Assembly: GCF_029892565.1 (NCBI RefSeq)
Contig: NZ_JARXVH010000029.1
Span: 30,099 to 94,098 of the forward strand
Direction: 5' to 3'
Length of the DNA: 64,000 bases
From: Streptomyces pseudovenezuelae
GTDB taxonomy: Bacteria > Actinomycetota > Actinomycetes > Streptomycetales > Streptomycetaceae
In this document: positions 1 through 11,523 of the stretch, in pieces
Position numbering within the stretch: position 1 is the stretch's first letter
Layout of the letters: each line of letters starts with the position of its first letter
Made by a program: the position numbers and the translations under genes
The notes under the pieces: generated by a model
Databases searched by the model: none
Told to the model about the DNA's origin: nothing
Seen by the model: only the letters and a program-made list of their open reading frames with translations

Positions 1-782
1 ACCGCACGTAGCCGTCGGTCGGGGGCCCGGCCCGCCTCGACGACATCGAGCAGGCAGTCTGGGGGCAGCATTGCGCTGTCGGCGCCGAACCGGTCGGCCA
101 GGTCGGCGAAACCGTTGGGCGACCACGTACGTTGGACCACCACGGCGCTGCCTGCCTGGAGCGCGTAGAGTGCGGGGCCGAGAGTGCCCAGGTGGTACGT
201 GGGGCCGGCCATGATGTGCGGCCCGAAGCTGATACCCGCGGCGTAGCGTTCCTCGACGGCGACTCCCTTGTATGGGCGCCAGGGATGGGCACGGGGCACA
301 CCTTGAGGCGCGCCCGTCGTACCCGACGTGGAGAACGCGAGAAAGCCGGCTCGCTGCCGGGGTGCCGGTGCGACCAGCGCAACCTGTGGAGCCGATTGCA
401 ACAGCAACGTGTCGGTCACTACGGGGCAGGGAAGTAACTTGTCCAGGCTTGCGGCTTCGACGCTCGCCACATGCATCGTGACGTTCATGTCGGCAAAGAG
501 GGATCCGACCGTCTCGGCCGTCATTTCCCCGGTCTCGACCGGGAAGAGGCCGTATCCGTACTTGAGGGCCGCCAGCGCCAACGCGAAGAACCGCGGCCCC
601 GTCGGTATGTCGGTAGAAATCATGCTGTCGTGGTCCATGCCAATGGTGGCCAGGCCCTCTCCCAGCCTGTCGGCCCTGTCGGTCAGCTGGCTAAAGGTGT
701 AGGTGCCGTCGTTGCCTACTGCGGCAATTCGATCTGGATGGAGCTGCGCTGTTTGCCATGGATTCCACACATACGCTTTCAA
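1..782 (-). CDS. Adenylation (AMP-binding) enzyme, C-terminus beyond window
   Basis: N-terminal 260 codons of an acyl/aminoacyl-AMP ligase, which would activate a carboxylic acid and load the carrier protein encoded just upstream. Reading from 782 gives a typical ANL N-terminus (HPDRIAAVGNDGTYTFSQL), then the A3 phosphate loop FSTSGTTGAPQGVPRAH. The chosen start is TTG at 782, overlapping the stop of the carrier gene, with AAGGAG at 790-795 seven bases upstream; GTG at 770 is an alternative. The A4-A10 motifs and the specificity residues mostly lie outside the window, so the substrate cannot be predicted. It is the last visible gene of the five-gene operon that begins with the double-glycine peptide gene. 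Confidence 0.85.
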   Translation of the reverse strand, partial: MKAYVWNPWQTAQLHPDRIAAVGNDGTYTFSQLTDRADRLGEGLATIGMDHDSMISTDIPTGPRFFALALAALKYGYGLFPVETGEMTAETVGSLFADMNVTMHVASVEAASLDKLLPCPVVTDTLLLQSAPQVALVAPAPRQRAGFLAFSTSGTTGAPQGVPRAHPWRPYKGVAVEERYAAGISFGPHIMAGPTYHLGTLGPALYALQAGSAVVVQRTWSPNGFADLADRFGADSAMLPPDCLLDVVEAGRAPDRRLRA

Positions 783-1066
783 AGCCGATCTCCTTGCGAG
801 TCGCCGCTGCCCACGGCGGCATCCGCATGGGGCTCTCGGCCCCCGAGCACGGCCGCCAACTCCCCGAAATTCGGTGTACGCAGGACCAGTGTCGCGTCAA
901 GCAACTTGCCTAGGCGCTGCTCTAATGCGGTCGTGATCTCGACCGCCTCGATGGAGTCTCCGCCGAGCGAGAAGAAACTGTCTGCGGAGGATACTTCGCG
1001 GCCGAAGACCTCCTCGACTGCGGCAAGGACGTGACTGAGGGCGGCGTTCGGCGGTGTAGTGCTCAT
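779..1066 (-). CDS. Free-standing peptidyl/acyl carrier protein
   Basis: A 95-residue single-domain carrier protein. The phosphopantetheine attachment motif is visible as SFFSLGGDSIEAVEI, the Ser being the modified residue, within the expected four-helix carrier fold length; a short polar tail follows. It should present a thioester-bound acyl or aminoacyl group, loaded by the adenylation enzyme at 1-782, to the condensation-like protein at 1063-2397. The start ATG at 1066 overlaps the upstream stop (ATGA) and its own stop overlaps the next start, so translation is coupled on both sides. The carrier assignment is secure; the identity of the cargo is unknown. Confidence 0.9.
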   Translation of the reverse strand: MSTTPPNAALSHVLAAVEEVFGREVSSADSFFSLGGDSIEAVEITTALEQRLGKLLDATLVLRTPNFGELAAVLGGREPHADAAVGSGDSQGDRL

Positions 1067-2397
1067 ACACCCATCCCTCCGAATTTCTGGACAGTCGACG
1101 GAGAAAGGCCGTCAATGAGAGATTTCGCTATGTTCTGCGCCAGCGGGCGCCCAACGCGCTGCCCGTCGAACAAAAGAGAGACCTCTATACCGTCCAGATA
1201 CTCGTCACACCGCAGATGCAATGCATAGGTGTCAACCCAGGAGATGCCCATGAGTGGATAGGCGCTTGAATCGACCCGCAGGGCCTCTTCCTGACGGGTG
1301 GGGGCCATCTCCCTCTCAATCTGCCTGATGTTGATGAAGATGCCCGGATCCAGTTTGCGGCCGTCCACTTCGAACTCGCGAATCAACGTGCGCAGTCCCT
1401 GGGAGTCCATCTGCTGGAACCGCAATGCGTCGAGCATCTGCCCGCCGACCTCTGCACAGACGTCGAGAAACCCCGCGCCGGCGTCACATACTTTGAGGGG
1501 GCCCGCGCTGGCGAACATGCCAACCACATCATGCTCGGCCGACCTTCTTGAGTCCATGGAGGTCCACAGGCTCACCTCCTTGCGGCCGGAGTGCCGGTAT
1601 AAGGCGCGAACGAACGCGCTCACAATGCACTGCATCACGGTGCAGCCTGCCGACCTGCTGGTCTCCCTGATCGCGTCCATGACTTCGCCGGAAAGGACCT
1701 CCTCCACCACACCGCTCTCCGTCGGCACAGCTCCTTCCGGGCACCGCCAGGAGTGGTGCGCCTCATGCGCGAGCCTGTCGCGCCAGCTGTCCCGGACACG
1801 CTCCATGTGCGCTATTCCGAAGCTCTTGCGCTGACGATGAGCCGCCTCGGCGAACGACGATGCCGTCCACGGGACGGACTCTCCCCGCACCAGTGCCGTG
1901 TAGTCCCGCCAGATCTCGCGGGAGAAGAGGTCCAGCGCCCGACTGTCGAACACGAGGTTCTGGAACGTTGCGAGGAATGCGTGGCACTCCCCGTCACGAC
2001 GGAGCAGCCGAAACTTGAACGGCCGACCTCCGTCAGGCCATGGCGCCACGAAGTCGCGGGACAGCAGCAGTGAGGCATAGCGGGAGAACTGCTGGGCGGA
2101 AGATGCCTTCACGGCCTGATGGTCGACGGTCTTCTCCGTCACGCCCAAGGGACGTACACGCTGGGCACGCACCGGATCCTTACCGGCGGTCGGCAGCAGG
2201 TCCATGCACAGCGCATCGTGCCGTCTGACGAAAGAGTCCACTGCCTGCTCGAAGAGAGCGGGGTCGAACTCGCCGGTGATCTCGCATGCGTACCAGACGT
2301 TTTTGCGTGACACCCCCGGTCCGGGAGATTGCGCATAGTATCGATCTTGGCCATACGTGAACGGAACAGGCTGCTGTTCCTGTACGTCGTCCGTCAT
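1063..2397 (-). CDS. Condensation-domain-like protein lacking HHxxxDG
   Basis: About 444 residues, the size of a lone NRPS condensation domain, with the family-like N-terminus FTYGQDRYY and a typical later segment (MQCIVSAFVRALYRHSG). Where the catalytic HHxxxDG should lie the sequence reads QNLVFDS (in ATFQNLVFDSRALDLF), so the second, catalytic His is Asn and Gly is Ser. It may be a non-catalytic recruiting domain, may use different chemistry, or may be a distant member of the chloramphenicol-acetyltransferase fold. ATG at 2397 is chosen because it overlaps the exporter stop (ATGA). It lies between an exporter gene and a carrier gene in the peptide operon, so a role in acylating or aminoacylating the peptide is plausible but inferred. 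Confidence 0.75.
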   Translation of the reverse strand: MTDDVQEQQPVPFTYGQDRYYAQSPGPGVSRKNVWYACEITGEFDPALFEQAVDSFVRRHDALCMDLLPTAGKDPVRAQRVRPLGVTEKTVDHQAVKASSAQQFSRYASLLLSRDFVAPWPDGGRPFKFRLLRRDGECHAFLATFQNLVFDSRALDLFSREIWRDYTALVRGESVPWTASSFAEAAHRQRKSFGIAHMERVRDSWRDRLAHEAHHSWRCPEGAVPTESGVVEEVLSGEVMDAIRETSRSAGCTVMQCIVSAFVRALYRHSGRKEVSLWTSMDSRRSAEHDVVGMFASAGPLKVCDAGAGFLDVCAEVGGQMLDALRFQQMDSQGLRTLIREFEVDGRKLDPGIFINIRQIEREMAPTRQEEALRVDSSAYPLMGISWVDTYALHLRCDEYLDGIEVSLLFDGQRVGRPLAQNIAKSLIDGLSPSTVQKFGGMGV

Positions 2398-4697
2398 GAA
2401 AGACAAAGGAACTCACTCCCATTTTCTTTGAGCCAGGCCGGGGTGCCCTTCTCCACTATCTTTCCCTCCCGTACCACGAGGACTTGGTCCGCGTATTCCA
2501 GGACAGTCAGCCGGTGTGCTATAGCCACCACGGTGATTCCCGATTTCATCAGTCCGTGGAAGATCTCCTTCTCCATGACTGGATCCAGGGCCCCGGACGC
2601 CTCATCGAGAACAAGCAGGCGCGGCTTCCTCGCCAACGCGCGGGCAAGAATGACGCGCTGCCGTTGTCCGCCCGAGAGGCCATGTCCGCCAGGACCGACG
2701 AGGGTGTCGTATCCCATGGGGAAGGCAGTGAGCTCCTCGTGGATGCGGGCTAGTTTGACAACTTTGACCACATCATCCTCGGTAACGTCCTCGAGACCGA
2801 ATGTGATGTTCTCGCGAATTGATCCGGCGAACAGATGAGCATTCTGGTTCACATAGCCGATCTTCCGTCGATAACTGGGTCGATCGACTGTGGCCAGGTC
2901 CGTGCCGTCCACCATGACGGTGCCTCCGGTGGGTACACGCAAAGCGGCTAGCAGCATCCCCAGCGTCGACTTTCCGGAACCTGAGCGCCCGAGGACGGCG
3001 ACGAACTGACCGGGTTCTATCGTCACATTCACGTCGGACAACGCTGGACGATGACTTCCGGCGTACTGAAATGAAAGCCCTTCCGTCCTGATAGCAGCGG
3101 CCTCAGTGGTGGTCCTGCCGGTGGGCAGCCCGCGTGGTTCGGGCTTGGCCCGCAGGATGTCGTCCAGCCTCGCCAGCGCGGGACCCACCGAGGCGAGTTG
3201 CGCAGCCGCGTCGAATAGGCTCTCCAGCGGGGCGAACAGAGCGATCGTCAGCGTCATGAACGCGATGGTTCCGCCGAGCGAGGCATCGCCGGCCAGCGCT
3301 CGCCACGTACCGACCAGGAGGACGGCAATGGGAGCGACAAACTGAAGAGCTCGGCTCAGTGAAGTGCAAACCGAGAGTCGCAACTGGGTGGAGAGGCGTG
3401 TGTTGACCTCGCGGACGAGCACATGAGACCAGCGTTCAGCCGCCTCTCCCTCCACACCAGCAGCTTTGAGGGTCGTGATGCTCTCCAGCATGTCCATGAG
3501 CTCGTTCTGGGTACGCGTCTGCTGCTCCAGAACCTCATAGTTCATACGGGTCTGCTGGCGCCATGTGATGGAGAGGACGCCGACCTGGCCGGCGATCAGA
3601 CCGATCACCAGGCAGGCCAGTACGGGGTCGACAACGAGGATGGCCACCAGATAAACGGCTATCAGGATGCTGTCGAGTGCCGCCGACACCGCCGTGATGC
3701 TCAGCACACGATTGAGATTGCTGCCGGTGCGGACCCGCATCGCGAGATCACCGGAGCTGTGGACCGTGAAGAAGTCGTATGGCAGCGCAGTGAGATGTTC
3801 GACGATGCCCCAGGTCAAACTCTTCTCGATGGCGGCCTGACGTTTCACCAGCAAGGATGAGCGGACGATTTGCAGGACGAGAAACAGCGCACAGAGAACT
3901 CCCAGCCCCACGGTGACGAGGGACAGTCGGCTGTTCAGCCGACCGGGGAGCACATGGCCGACAAGGAAGCTGATTGCAAGCGGCAGAGCGAATTCAAAGC
4001 CCAGCAGCACCATCGACACGGCGGCGATTCTGGTGAGTTCCTTCTTGGGGGGGATGAGGTGCTGCAGCCGATGCCAGGGGGTTGCCTGGAGCCGACGCCG
4101 GGAGGGCTCCTTGACCGCCTTGCTCGTGCCAGGCAGGGCTGCCGGCGCGATAGGGGCCTCGAACTCTATGGCGACGCCTGTAAAAGCCTTGGCGATGGAT
4201 TCACGGCTCAGCCGTCTGTGTCCGACCGCAGGGTCGACGACGTCGGTGTAATTGCGCGTCGAACGCTCCAGCACCACGAAGTGATTGAAATTCCAGAAGA
4301 GTATGCTGCCCGGCGGCAGCAGCTGCAGACCGTCCAGATCCGCTCGCACTCCCCTGCCTTTCAGTCCATGGGACCGCGCGGCCTCAAGGAGGGAACGTGC
4401 CGAGGAACCGTTGGTTCCGGAGCTGACGAGTTCACGGATCTGGTCAAGTTCCGCATCGATACCGTGATGACGGAGTGTCATGACCAGACAAGCTGGACCG
4501 CAGTCGCTCACCTGGGTCTGGTAGCAGATCGGGATACGTGCCCGACCCCGGTTTCCGCGGTACGCACGCCACGCTTCGGGCCGCAGGAAGTGCCGCGGGC
4601 TGCGGAAGAACGAACGACCATCGAGTACGGACCCGAGTCCATCCTGTCCATGACGATGCTCAAGGGCTTCTTGGCGAAAGCGTGTATTACCCGTCAT
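2394..4697 (-). CDS. Peptidase-containing ABC exporter (C39 protease, SunT/LagD type)
   Basis: A 767-residue bacteriocin-type exporter that cleaves a double-glycine leader and pumps the core peptide out. Domains in order: N-terminal C39 cysteine peptidase (QVSDCGPACLVM with the catalytic Cys, later HFVVL with the His and a DPA Asp); a six-helix membrane domain from about residue 220; a nucleotide-binding domain with Walker A GRSGSGKST, signature LSGGQRQR and Walker B LLVLDEASGALD. All catalytic residues are present, so both proteolysis and transport should work. ATG at 4697 is preceded by AAGGAC. It lies directly downstream of the double-glycine peptide gene at 4840-4953, its expected substrate, across a strong hairpin. 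Confidence 0.95.
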   Translation of the reverse strand: MTGNTRFRQEALEHRHGQDGLGSVLDGRSFFRSPRHFLRPEAWRAYRGNRGRARIPICYQTQVSDCGPACLVMTLRHHGIDAELDQIRELVSSGTNGSSARSLLEAARSHGLKGRGVRADLDGLQLLPPGSILFWNFNHFVVLERSTRNYTDVVDPAVGHRRLSRESIAKAFTGVAIEFEAPIAPAALPGTSKAVKEPSRRRLQATPWHRLQHLIPPKKELTRIAAVSMVLLGFEFALPLAISFLVGHVLPGRLNSRLSLVTVGLGVLCALFLVLQIVRSSLLVKRQAAIEKSLTWGIVEHLTALPYDFFTVHSSGDLAMRVRTGSNLNRVLSITAVSAALDSILIAVYLVAILVVDPVLACLVIGLIAGQVGVLSITWRQQTRMNYEVLEQQTRTQNELMDMLESITTLKAAGVEGEAAERWSHVLVREVNTRLSTQLRLSVCTSLSRALQFVAPIAVLLVGTWRALAGDASLGGTIAFMTLTIALFAPLESLFDAAAQLASVGPALARLDDILRAKPEPRGLPTGRTTTEAAAIRTEGLSFQYAGSHRPALSDVNVTIEPGQFVAVLGRSGSGKSTLGMLLAALRVPTGGTVMVDGTDLATVDRPSYRRKIGYVNQNAHLFAGSIRENITFGLEDVTEDDVVKVVKLARIHEELTAFPMGYDTLVGPGGHGLSGGQRQRVILARALARKPRLLVLDEASGALDPVMEKEIFHGLMKSGITVVAIAHRLTVLEYADQVLVVREGKIVEKGTPAWLKENGSEFLCLS

Positions 4698-4711
4698 TTT
4701 TCAGTCCTTAA

Positions 4712-4757
4712 GGGTGCATGGAGCGGGTGCGATTGCACGCACCCGCTCCATGCACCC
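4712..4757 (-). terminator. Perfect 20-bp intercistronic hairpin
   Basis: Bases 4712-4731 and 4738-4757 are exact reverse complements, giving a 20-bp GC-rich stem with the six-base loop ATTGCA. It sits between the peptide gene and its exporter. No U-run follows on the transcribed strand, so it is better read as a partial terminator or 3'-end stabiliser for a short, abundant peptide mRNA than as a full intrinsic terminator. Confidence 0.75.
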
Positions 4758-4839
4758 GATGTCCGTTCAACCGAGAATCGTGAGTCCGCTTCCCTCTGCC
4801 CTCAGGCGAGAAATCCGGTCCGCAGACGGACGGCTCCTC

Positions 4840-4953
4840 CTAGCAGCCGTCAAGGACGATGCAGCAGCCGTAGGGGACGGTAGCGGAGCCTCCGAAAAGG
4901 TCGTCCAGATCCTGGTCGGACAGTTCGGTGAGGTTGATCTGATTGTTTTCCAT
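4840..4953 (-). CDS. Double-glycine leader peptide precursor (37 aa), putative RiPP
   Basis: A 37-residue peptide starting at ATG 4953 with AGGAAA just upstream and ending at TAG 4840-4842. The leader (22 residues) ends in ELSDQDLDDLFGG, the classic LS-acidic-GG motif recognised by C39 peptidases. The predicted core is SATVPYGCCIVLDGC, with three Cys including an adjacent pair, and one Ser and one Thr. The peptidase-containing exporter follows in the same operon. No LanM, LanB or radical SAM gene is visible in this operon; instead condensation-like, carrier and adenylation genes follow. The core could carry disulfides, thioethers or an added acyl/aminoacyl group. The reading frame was checked codon by codon; the precursor role is inferred from the leader and context. 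Confidence 0.9.
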   Translation of the reverse strand: MENNQINLTELSDQDLDDLFGGSATVPYGCCIVLDGC

Positions 4954-5724
4954 AGGATTTCCTGTCTTGGATGGTTTTCCTCAACCCGGAAGAGAGTGCT
5001 TGGCGATATGCCGTCCGTAGGCATCTTGTACTAGTAGGTGTCACCGACGGAAAGTACCCGACTCGCTTCAGGCTCTGATTTGGCGACCGTTTCTCTGCTG
5101 GCCACTCCAGCAGGGAGATTAACAGGGTGCAGATCGACTATCAAGACCGCTCATCGCCCGCAATAGATAGGGCTGGTTGAAGAGAAAATGGCAACAGAAA
5201 ATCGCCCCTGCGGTGCATCTTGTTTTCTTCAAGCCTGCATTCGACATGCATCACACAGGGGTCGTTGTTGAGCAGATATAAAATCCCGGACTGCACTTCA
5301 GTGCGGTGCTCAGAGTCAGGAACCGGAGCCTCGTGTTCCAGTGCGCTGCTTTGCGGGTGAACAGAGTACCGATCCGCTGAATCGATCCCGGATTGTTCAT
5401 GCAGATCCTCCTGATACAGGATGTGTGATCATGCCCCGATGGCGCCGACGGAAAGGCGTCGAAGGCGAACGAGCTGAGACGGAAACCGGCCGCCGACTGG
5501 GAAATGAATTCATAGGCGGCACGGAACCACGTGACGAGCGGTCGGGCGGGATTATCACCCGACTCGCTGATACAGGTTCGCCCGCGGGTACGTCATAGTT
5601 TGTGCGGCGGACTCGGTTAATCTCGGATCAATGATGGAGTCATGCTCTCACAGCGAAGCACTTCCCCAAAAAGCATCATGGCAAGACTAGTGGATTCCCT
5701 AGATCTTCGAGTTTCCTGGTCTGT
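4954..5724. other. Intergenic region upstream of the peptide operon
   Basis: No convincing gene. It must hold the promoter of the peptide operon. An imperfect inverted repeat lies around 5206-5260 (CCCCTGCGGTGCAT against ATGCATCACACAGGGG). A short plus-strand open frame at 5341-5598 has no family features. The right part leads to the IS junction at 5725. Confidence 0.5.
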
Positions 5725-7102
5725 CACGGCAGCTGTTGTTCCTTGGTCGGTAGGGTGTTGTTGCTGGTCAGGTTGTTGTGGTGGCGGTGATGTTGTTCCA
5801 TCTCCGGTGGGCTTCGGCGGCTTGGTGTTGGTGGTGGCGGCGCCAGGCGGACCAGTGCAGGAGGTGGTCGCGGTCGCGTCGGGGGCGGGGCGGTGATCCG
5901 CAGGAGTCGGAGCAGTTCGCGGCCGCTGGCCGGGACGCGCTCGCTGTCGGCGGTGGTGACTGTGGTGGTGCGGGCGCGGGTGACGGCCAGGACTGCGGCG
6001 GCGAGCATGCTGATCAAAGTCCAGCGCATCCAGGAGTTCCAGCAGGTGGACTGGCCCTGGTCGAGGCCACAGACGCCCTTGGAGATCTGGAAGTCCTCCT
6101 CGACGCGCCACCTGCAGCACACCACATCGACAAGATCGGCCAGGGTGACGGGAGTGGCCGAGTGGCAGCGGTAGAAGGAGAGTTCACGGGTGTAGCGGTG
6201 ACGGCGGACCAGGACGGTGGCGTGCCGGGGCCGGTGTCCGTCGGGGGTGTCGTCGGGGTGGATGTCGAGCATGGCCCAGTCGTAGTGGCGGTCGCCCTTG
6301 AGGCCGTGGCCGGTGCGCAGGCGCATCCAGCTCTTCTTCGGGACCCGGGCCGCGAGTTGGGTGACGGTCAGGCGGCCGACGGCGGTGTCCACGCGGTGGT
6401 CGGCGCGGACGGCCAGGGCGTAGCCGAAGCCGAGTGCGCGGGCGCTGTGCCGCAGTTCCCGCCGTAGACTTCGTCGCCGGCCAGCCACCGTGCCTGTGTG
6501 CCCAGGTCGCGGGCGTGGGTGAGCAAGGCGGCGGCGATCTGGGGTTTGGTGGCGAACACGACGTCGTCGGGGACATGGGTGAGCAGTCGCCGTTCCTCGT
6601 CAGCGGCCCACTCGGCGCCGAGGTACAGGGCCCGGTCGATCGGGGCGTACCCGTGCCGGCTTGCGTAGGTGAGGTGGACGGCGACCTGGCACAGACCGAT
6701 ACCGGCCAGCGCTCCGGAGTATTGGCGGGCCGCGCCGACACAGTCCGTGGAGGACTTCTCGTCCCCGGTTTCGTCCACGATCAACACCGCGTCCGGATCG
6801 GCGAGTTCAGCGGCCGTCCAGGCAGTGATCCGGTCCCGGGCCCGGTCGTGATGGACGACCGCGCGGGACAAGAAGTGCTGAAGCCGGTGCGGTCCTCGGT
6901 GGCCAAGGGCCTCGGCGAGCGTCCAGCAGTTACGCGTGTCCAGCTCCATCAGCATCGCTTCGGTCATCTCCCGCACCAGGGCCCGTGGTTCACGGCGCTC
7001 GAAACAGTCCGCGATCTCTTCGGTCACCGCCCCGAGCGTCGCCGCCCATGTCTGCTCGGCTATCGTGGCCTCCGCCGCCACCTGGTTCTGAAACGTCGTC
7101 AC
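5724..7102 (-). pseudogene. IS701-family transposase, frameshifted
   Basis: DDE transposase encoded by the IS at 5725-7203. The N-terminal part (start 7102) contains VLIVDETGDEKSS with the first catalytic Asp. It runs to LAGDEVYGG, where the frame shifts at about 6460-6490. The sequence continues in another frame as ELRHSARALGFGYALAVRAD and VCCRWRVEEDFQISKGVCGLDQ, which carries the catalytic Glu region. A single frameshift therefore splits an otherwise complete protein of about 450 residues. It is inactive unless recoding occurs. Confidence 0.85.
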
Positions 7103-7203
7103 AAACGTTCATGATCACGGTGGCCGTACTCATGCCCGCAGGCACCCCACCATCCCGCTGACCAGCCTCAACTCACGACCCAGTCACATCTACAGCTGCC
7201 GTG
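5725..7203 (-). mobile_element. IS701-like insertion sequence, full length
   Basis: The ends are a perfect 12-bp inverted repeat, CACGGCAGCTGT at 5725-5736 and its complement at 7192-7203. The directly flanking pentamer TCTGT occurs on both sides (5720-5724 and 7204-7208), consistent with a target duplication. Length is 1479 bp. The first ~500 bp recur, nearly identical and in opposite orientation, at 23331-23831. Confidence 0.85.
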
Positions 7204-7602
7204 TCTGTTTCACTGCTCAGCACGAGCGGGCTCGGCGGCCTGCGGACAGGTGCTGCCGGAAGCTGCGCGTCCTATAACCGGGTGATCCCCGGGAAGTGGG
7301 CGCGAGCCGGGTGGGCGGACGTACCGCTCCCGGCGGCCACCGGGAAGAGAAGCACGCGGCGATGAGGACGAAGTGCCGGTCTCGGCCTGCGGTTTCCGTG
7401 GTGGACGGGCGTACGATGCGCGCCGTCGGGGCGGCGGAGGAAGCACCGATCTCGAGCAACTGCTCAGTACACCCCGCATATTGACTGGCCGTCACGTGAG
7501 GCGAAATCTCCCTGATCGGTAGACTCCGGAATGCCGAGGTCTCCCGGGCGTCAGCCGGGAGGGACTCTGAACCTGCCCCGTGCCCGTGGAGGAACGATCT
7601 CA
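7204..7602 (+). other. Region between the IS and the glycyl-tRNA synthetase gene
   Basis: No gene supported. It should contain the promoter of the synthetase gene; a TTGACT hexamer at 7481-7486 is a weak candidate. The only strong signal is GGAGGAA at 7588-7594, the ribosome binding site that fixes the downstream start at GTG 7603. Confidence 0.45.
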
Positions 7603-10647
<3,045 letters not shown>

Positions 10648-10711
10648 CACGTTCCGTCGGGCAACGAGGCGGAGATGCACTGCCTGTCGTGGGGCGGAGC
10701 ATGTCCGCCTG

Positions 10712-10739
10712 GTGGTGCGGCCACCGGTGGCCGCACCAC
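10712..10739 (+). terminator. Hairpin downstream of glyQS
   Basis: A perfect 28-nt palindrome (14-bp arms, GTGGTGCGGCCACC and its complement) 64 bases after the glyQS stop. There is no clear U-run, as is common for Streptomyces terminators. Confidence 0.65.
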
Positions 10740-10789
10740 GCAGGGACTCCTGCGGAAAAGGATGGTTTCGGTCGGTATCCGAGGCGAAC

Positions 10790-10831
10790 CGATTTCCCGT
10801 TGATCAGGCATTGATCACCGTGAGCCAGTAT
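10790..10831 (+). promoter_or_regulatory. Putative SARP operator and promoter of the PAS-LuxR gene
   Basis: The heptamer TTGATCA occurs at 10800-10806 and again at 10811-10817, an 11-bp period, followed eight bases later by CAGTAT (10826-10831). Tandem heptamers with 11-bp spacing eight bases upstream of a -10 element are the known layout of SARP binding sites. A 42-bp block matching at 37 positions lies at 13197-13238 before the SARP gene. Confidence 0.6.
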
Positions 10832-10904
10832 GAGCGTGTACCGGCACATGGCACGGCTGATCGACCGGATGCGCGACCGTCATCCCCCCTCCACAGGAGC
10901 ACGA

Positions 10905-11510
10905 ATGAATCGTTCTGCGCTGACCGCGGACAGCGAGGCATTGGTCTTCCTCAACCGGAACCAACAAGTGCAGTACGCAAGTCCGGAATTCTTCCGGCAG
11001 TTCGGCGGATCGGCCGAGGAGCTGTGCGGGCGGCCATTTCGCAACCTTGTGGCACCCGATCTCCGCGAGGGCCTTGAGAGCCACCTGAAGCAACTGCTCC
11101 TCGGCGCCCGGGACAAGTACAGTCACCGGACGGCGCTGCTGCGGCGGTCGGCGTCGCCGTTGATCGCAACACTCACCGCCACTGCCCTGAAGGGCAGTTC
11201 GCCGAACCGGGCCCTGGCCATTCAGCTCGCCCGCCCGGCGGACGGATACGCCTCGCGTGCCGCGAGCCGTGGCACGAGCCTCAGTGAGATGTCAGTGAAA
11301 GTCCTGGAAGGGACCGCGGCCGGCCTGACCTCCGAGTTCCTGGCGGCGCATCTGTTCATCAGTCGCCAGGCCGTCGACTACCACATCGCCCGCATGCTGC
11401 GGCAGTTCGGCATGCCGAACCGGGCGGCGCTGATCGCACTCGCCTACTCGACGGGAATTCTGAAGACCGGTACTTGGCCACCCCGGGTGGCCGACGGTCT
11501 CGTCAAGTAG
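10905..11510 (+). CDS. PAS-LuxR transcriptional regulator (PimM-like)
   Basis: About 201 residues. An N-terminal PAS-type sensor segment (ALVFLNRNQQVQYASPEFFRQFG, then LCGRPFRNLVAPD) is followed by a C-terminal LuxR helix-turn-helix (LSEMSVKVLEGTAAGLTSEFLAAHLFIS, then RQAVDYHIARMLRQFG). This is the architecture of PimM-type cluster activators. ATG 10905 is preferred over the upstream ATG 10830 because it has AGGAGC at 10895-10900 and because the predicted promoter overlaps 10830. The upstream block is shared with the SARP gene at 13356, so the two regulators are probably co-controlled. Which locus it activates cannot be told from the sequence. Confidence 0.88.
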   Translation: MNRSALTADSEALVFLNRNQQVQYASPEFFRQFGGSAEELCGRPFRNLVAPDLREGLESHLKQLLLGARDKYSHRTALLRRSASPLIATLTATALKGSSPNRALAIQLARPADGYASRAASRGTSLSEMSVKVLEGTAAGLTSEFLAAHLFISRQAVDYHIARMLRQFGMPNRAALIALAYSTGILKTGTWPPRVADGLVK

Positions 11511-11523
11511 AACCCGTACGCCC

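Noticed and set aside
4767..5024. 85-codon minus-strand frame overlapping the peptide gene
   Set aside because: It is an alternative frame of the same DNA. The 37-codon frame at 4840-4953 has the ribosome binding site and the double-glycine leader.
5341..5598. 85-codon plus-strand frame upstream of the peptide operon
   Set aside because: No ribosome binding site, no recognisable domain, and composition unlike neighbouring genes.
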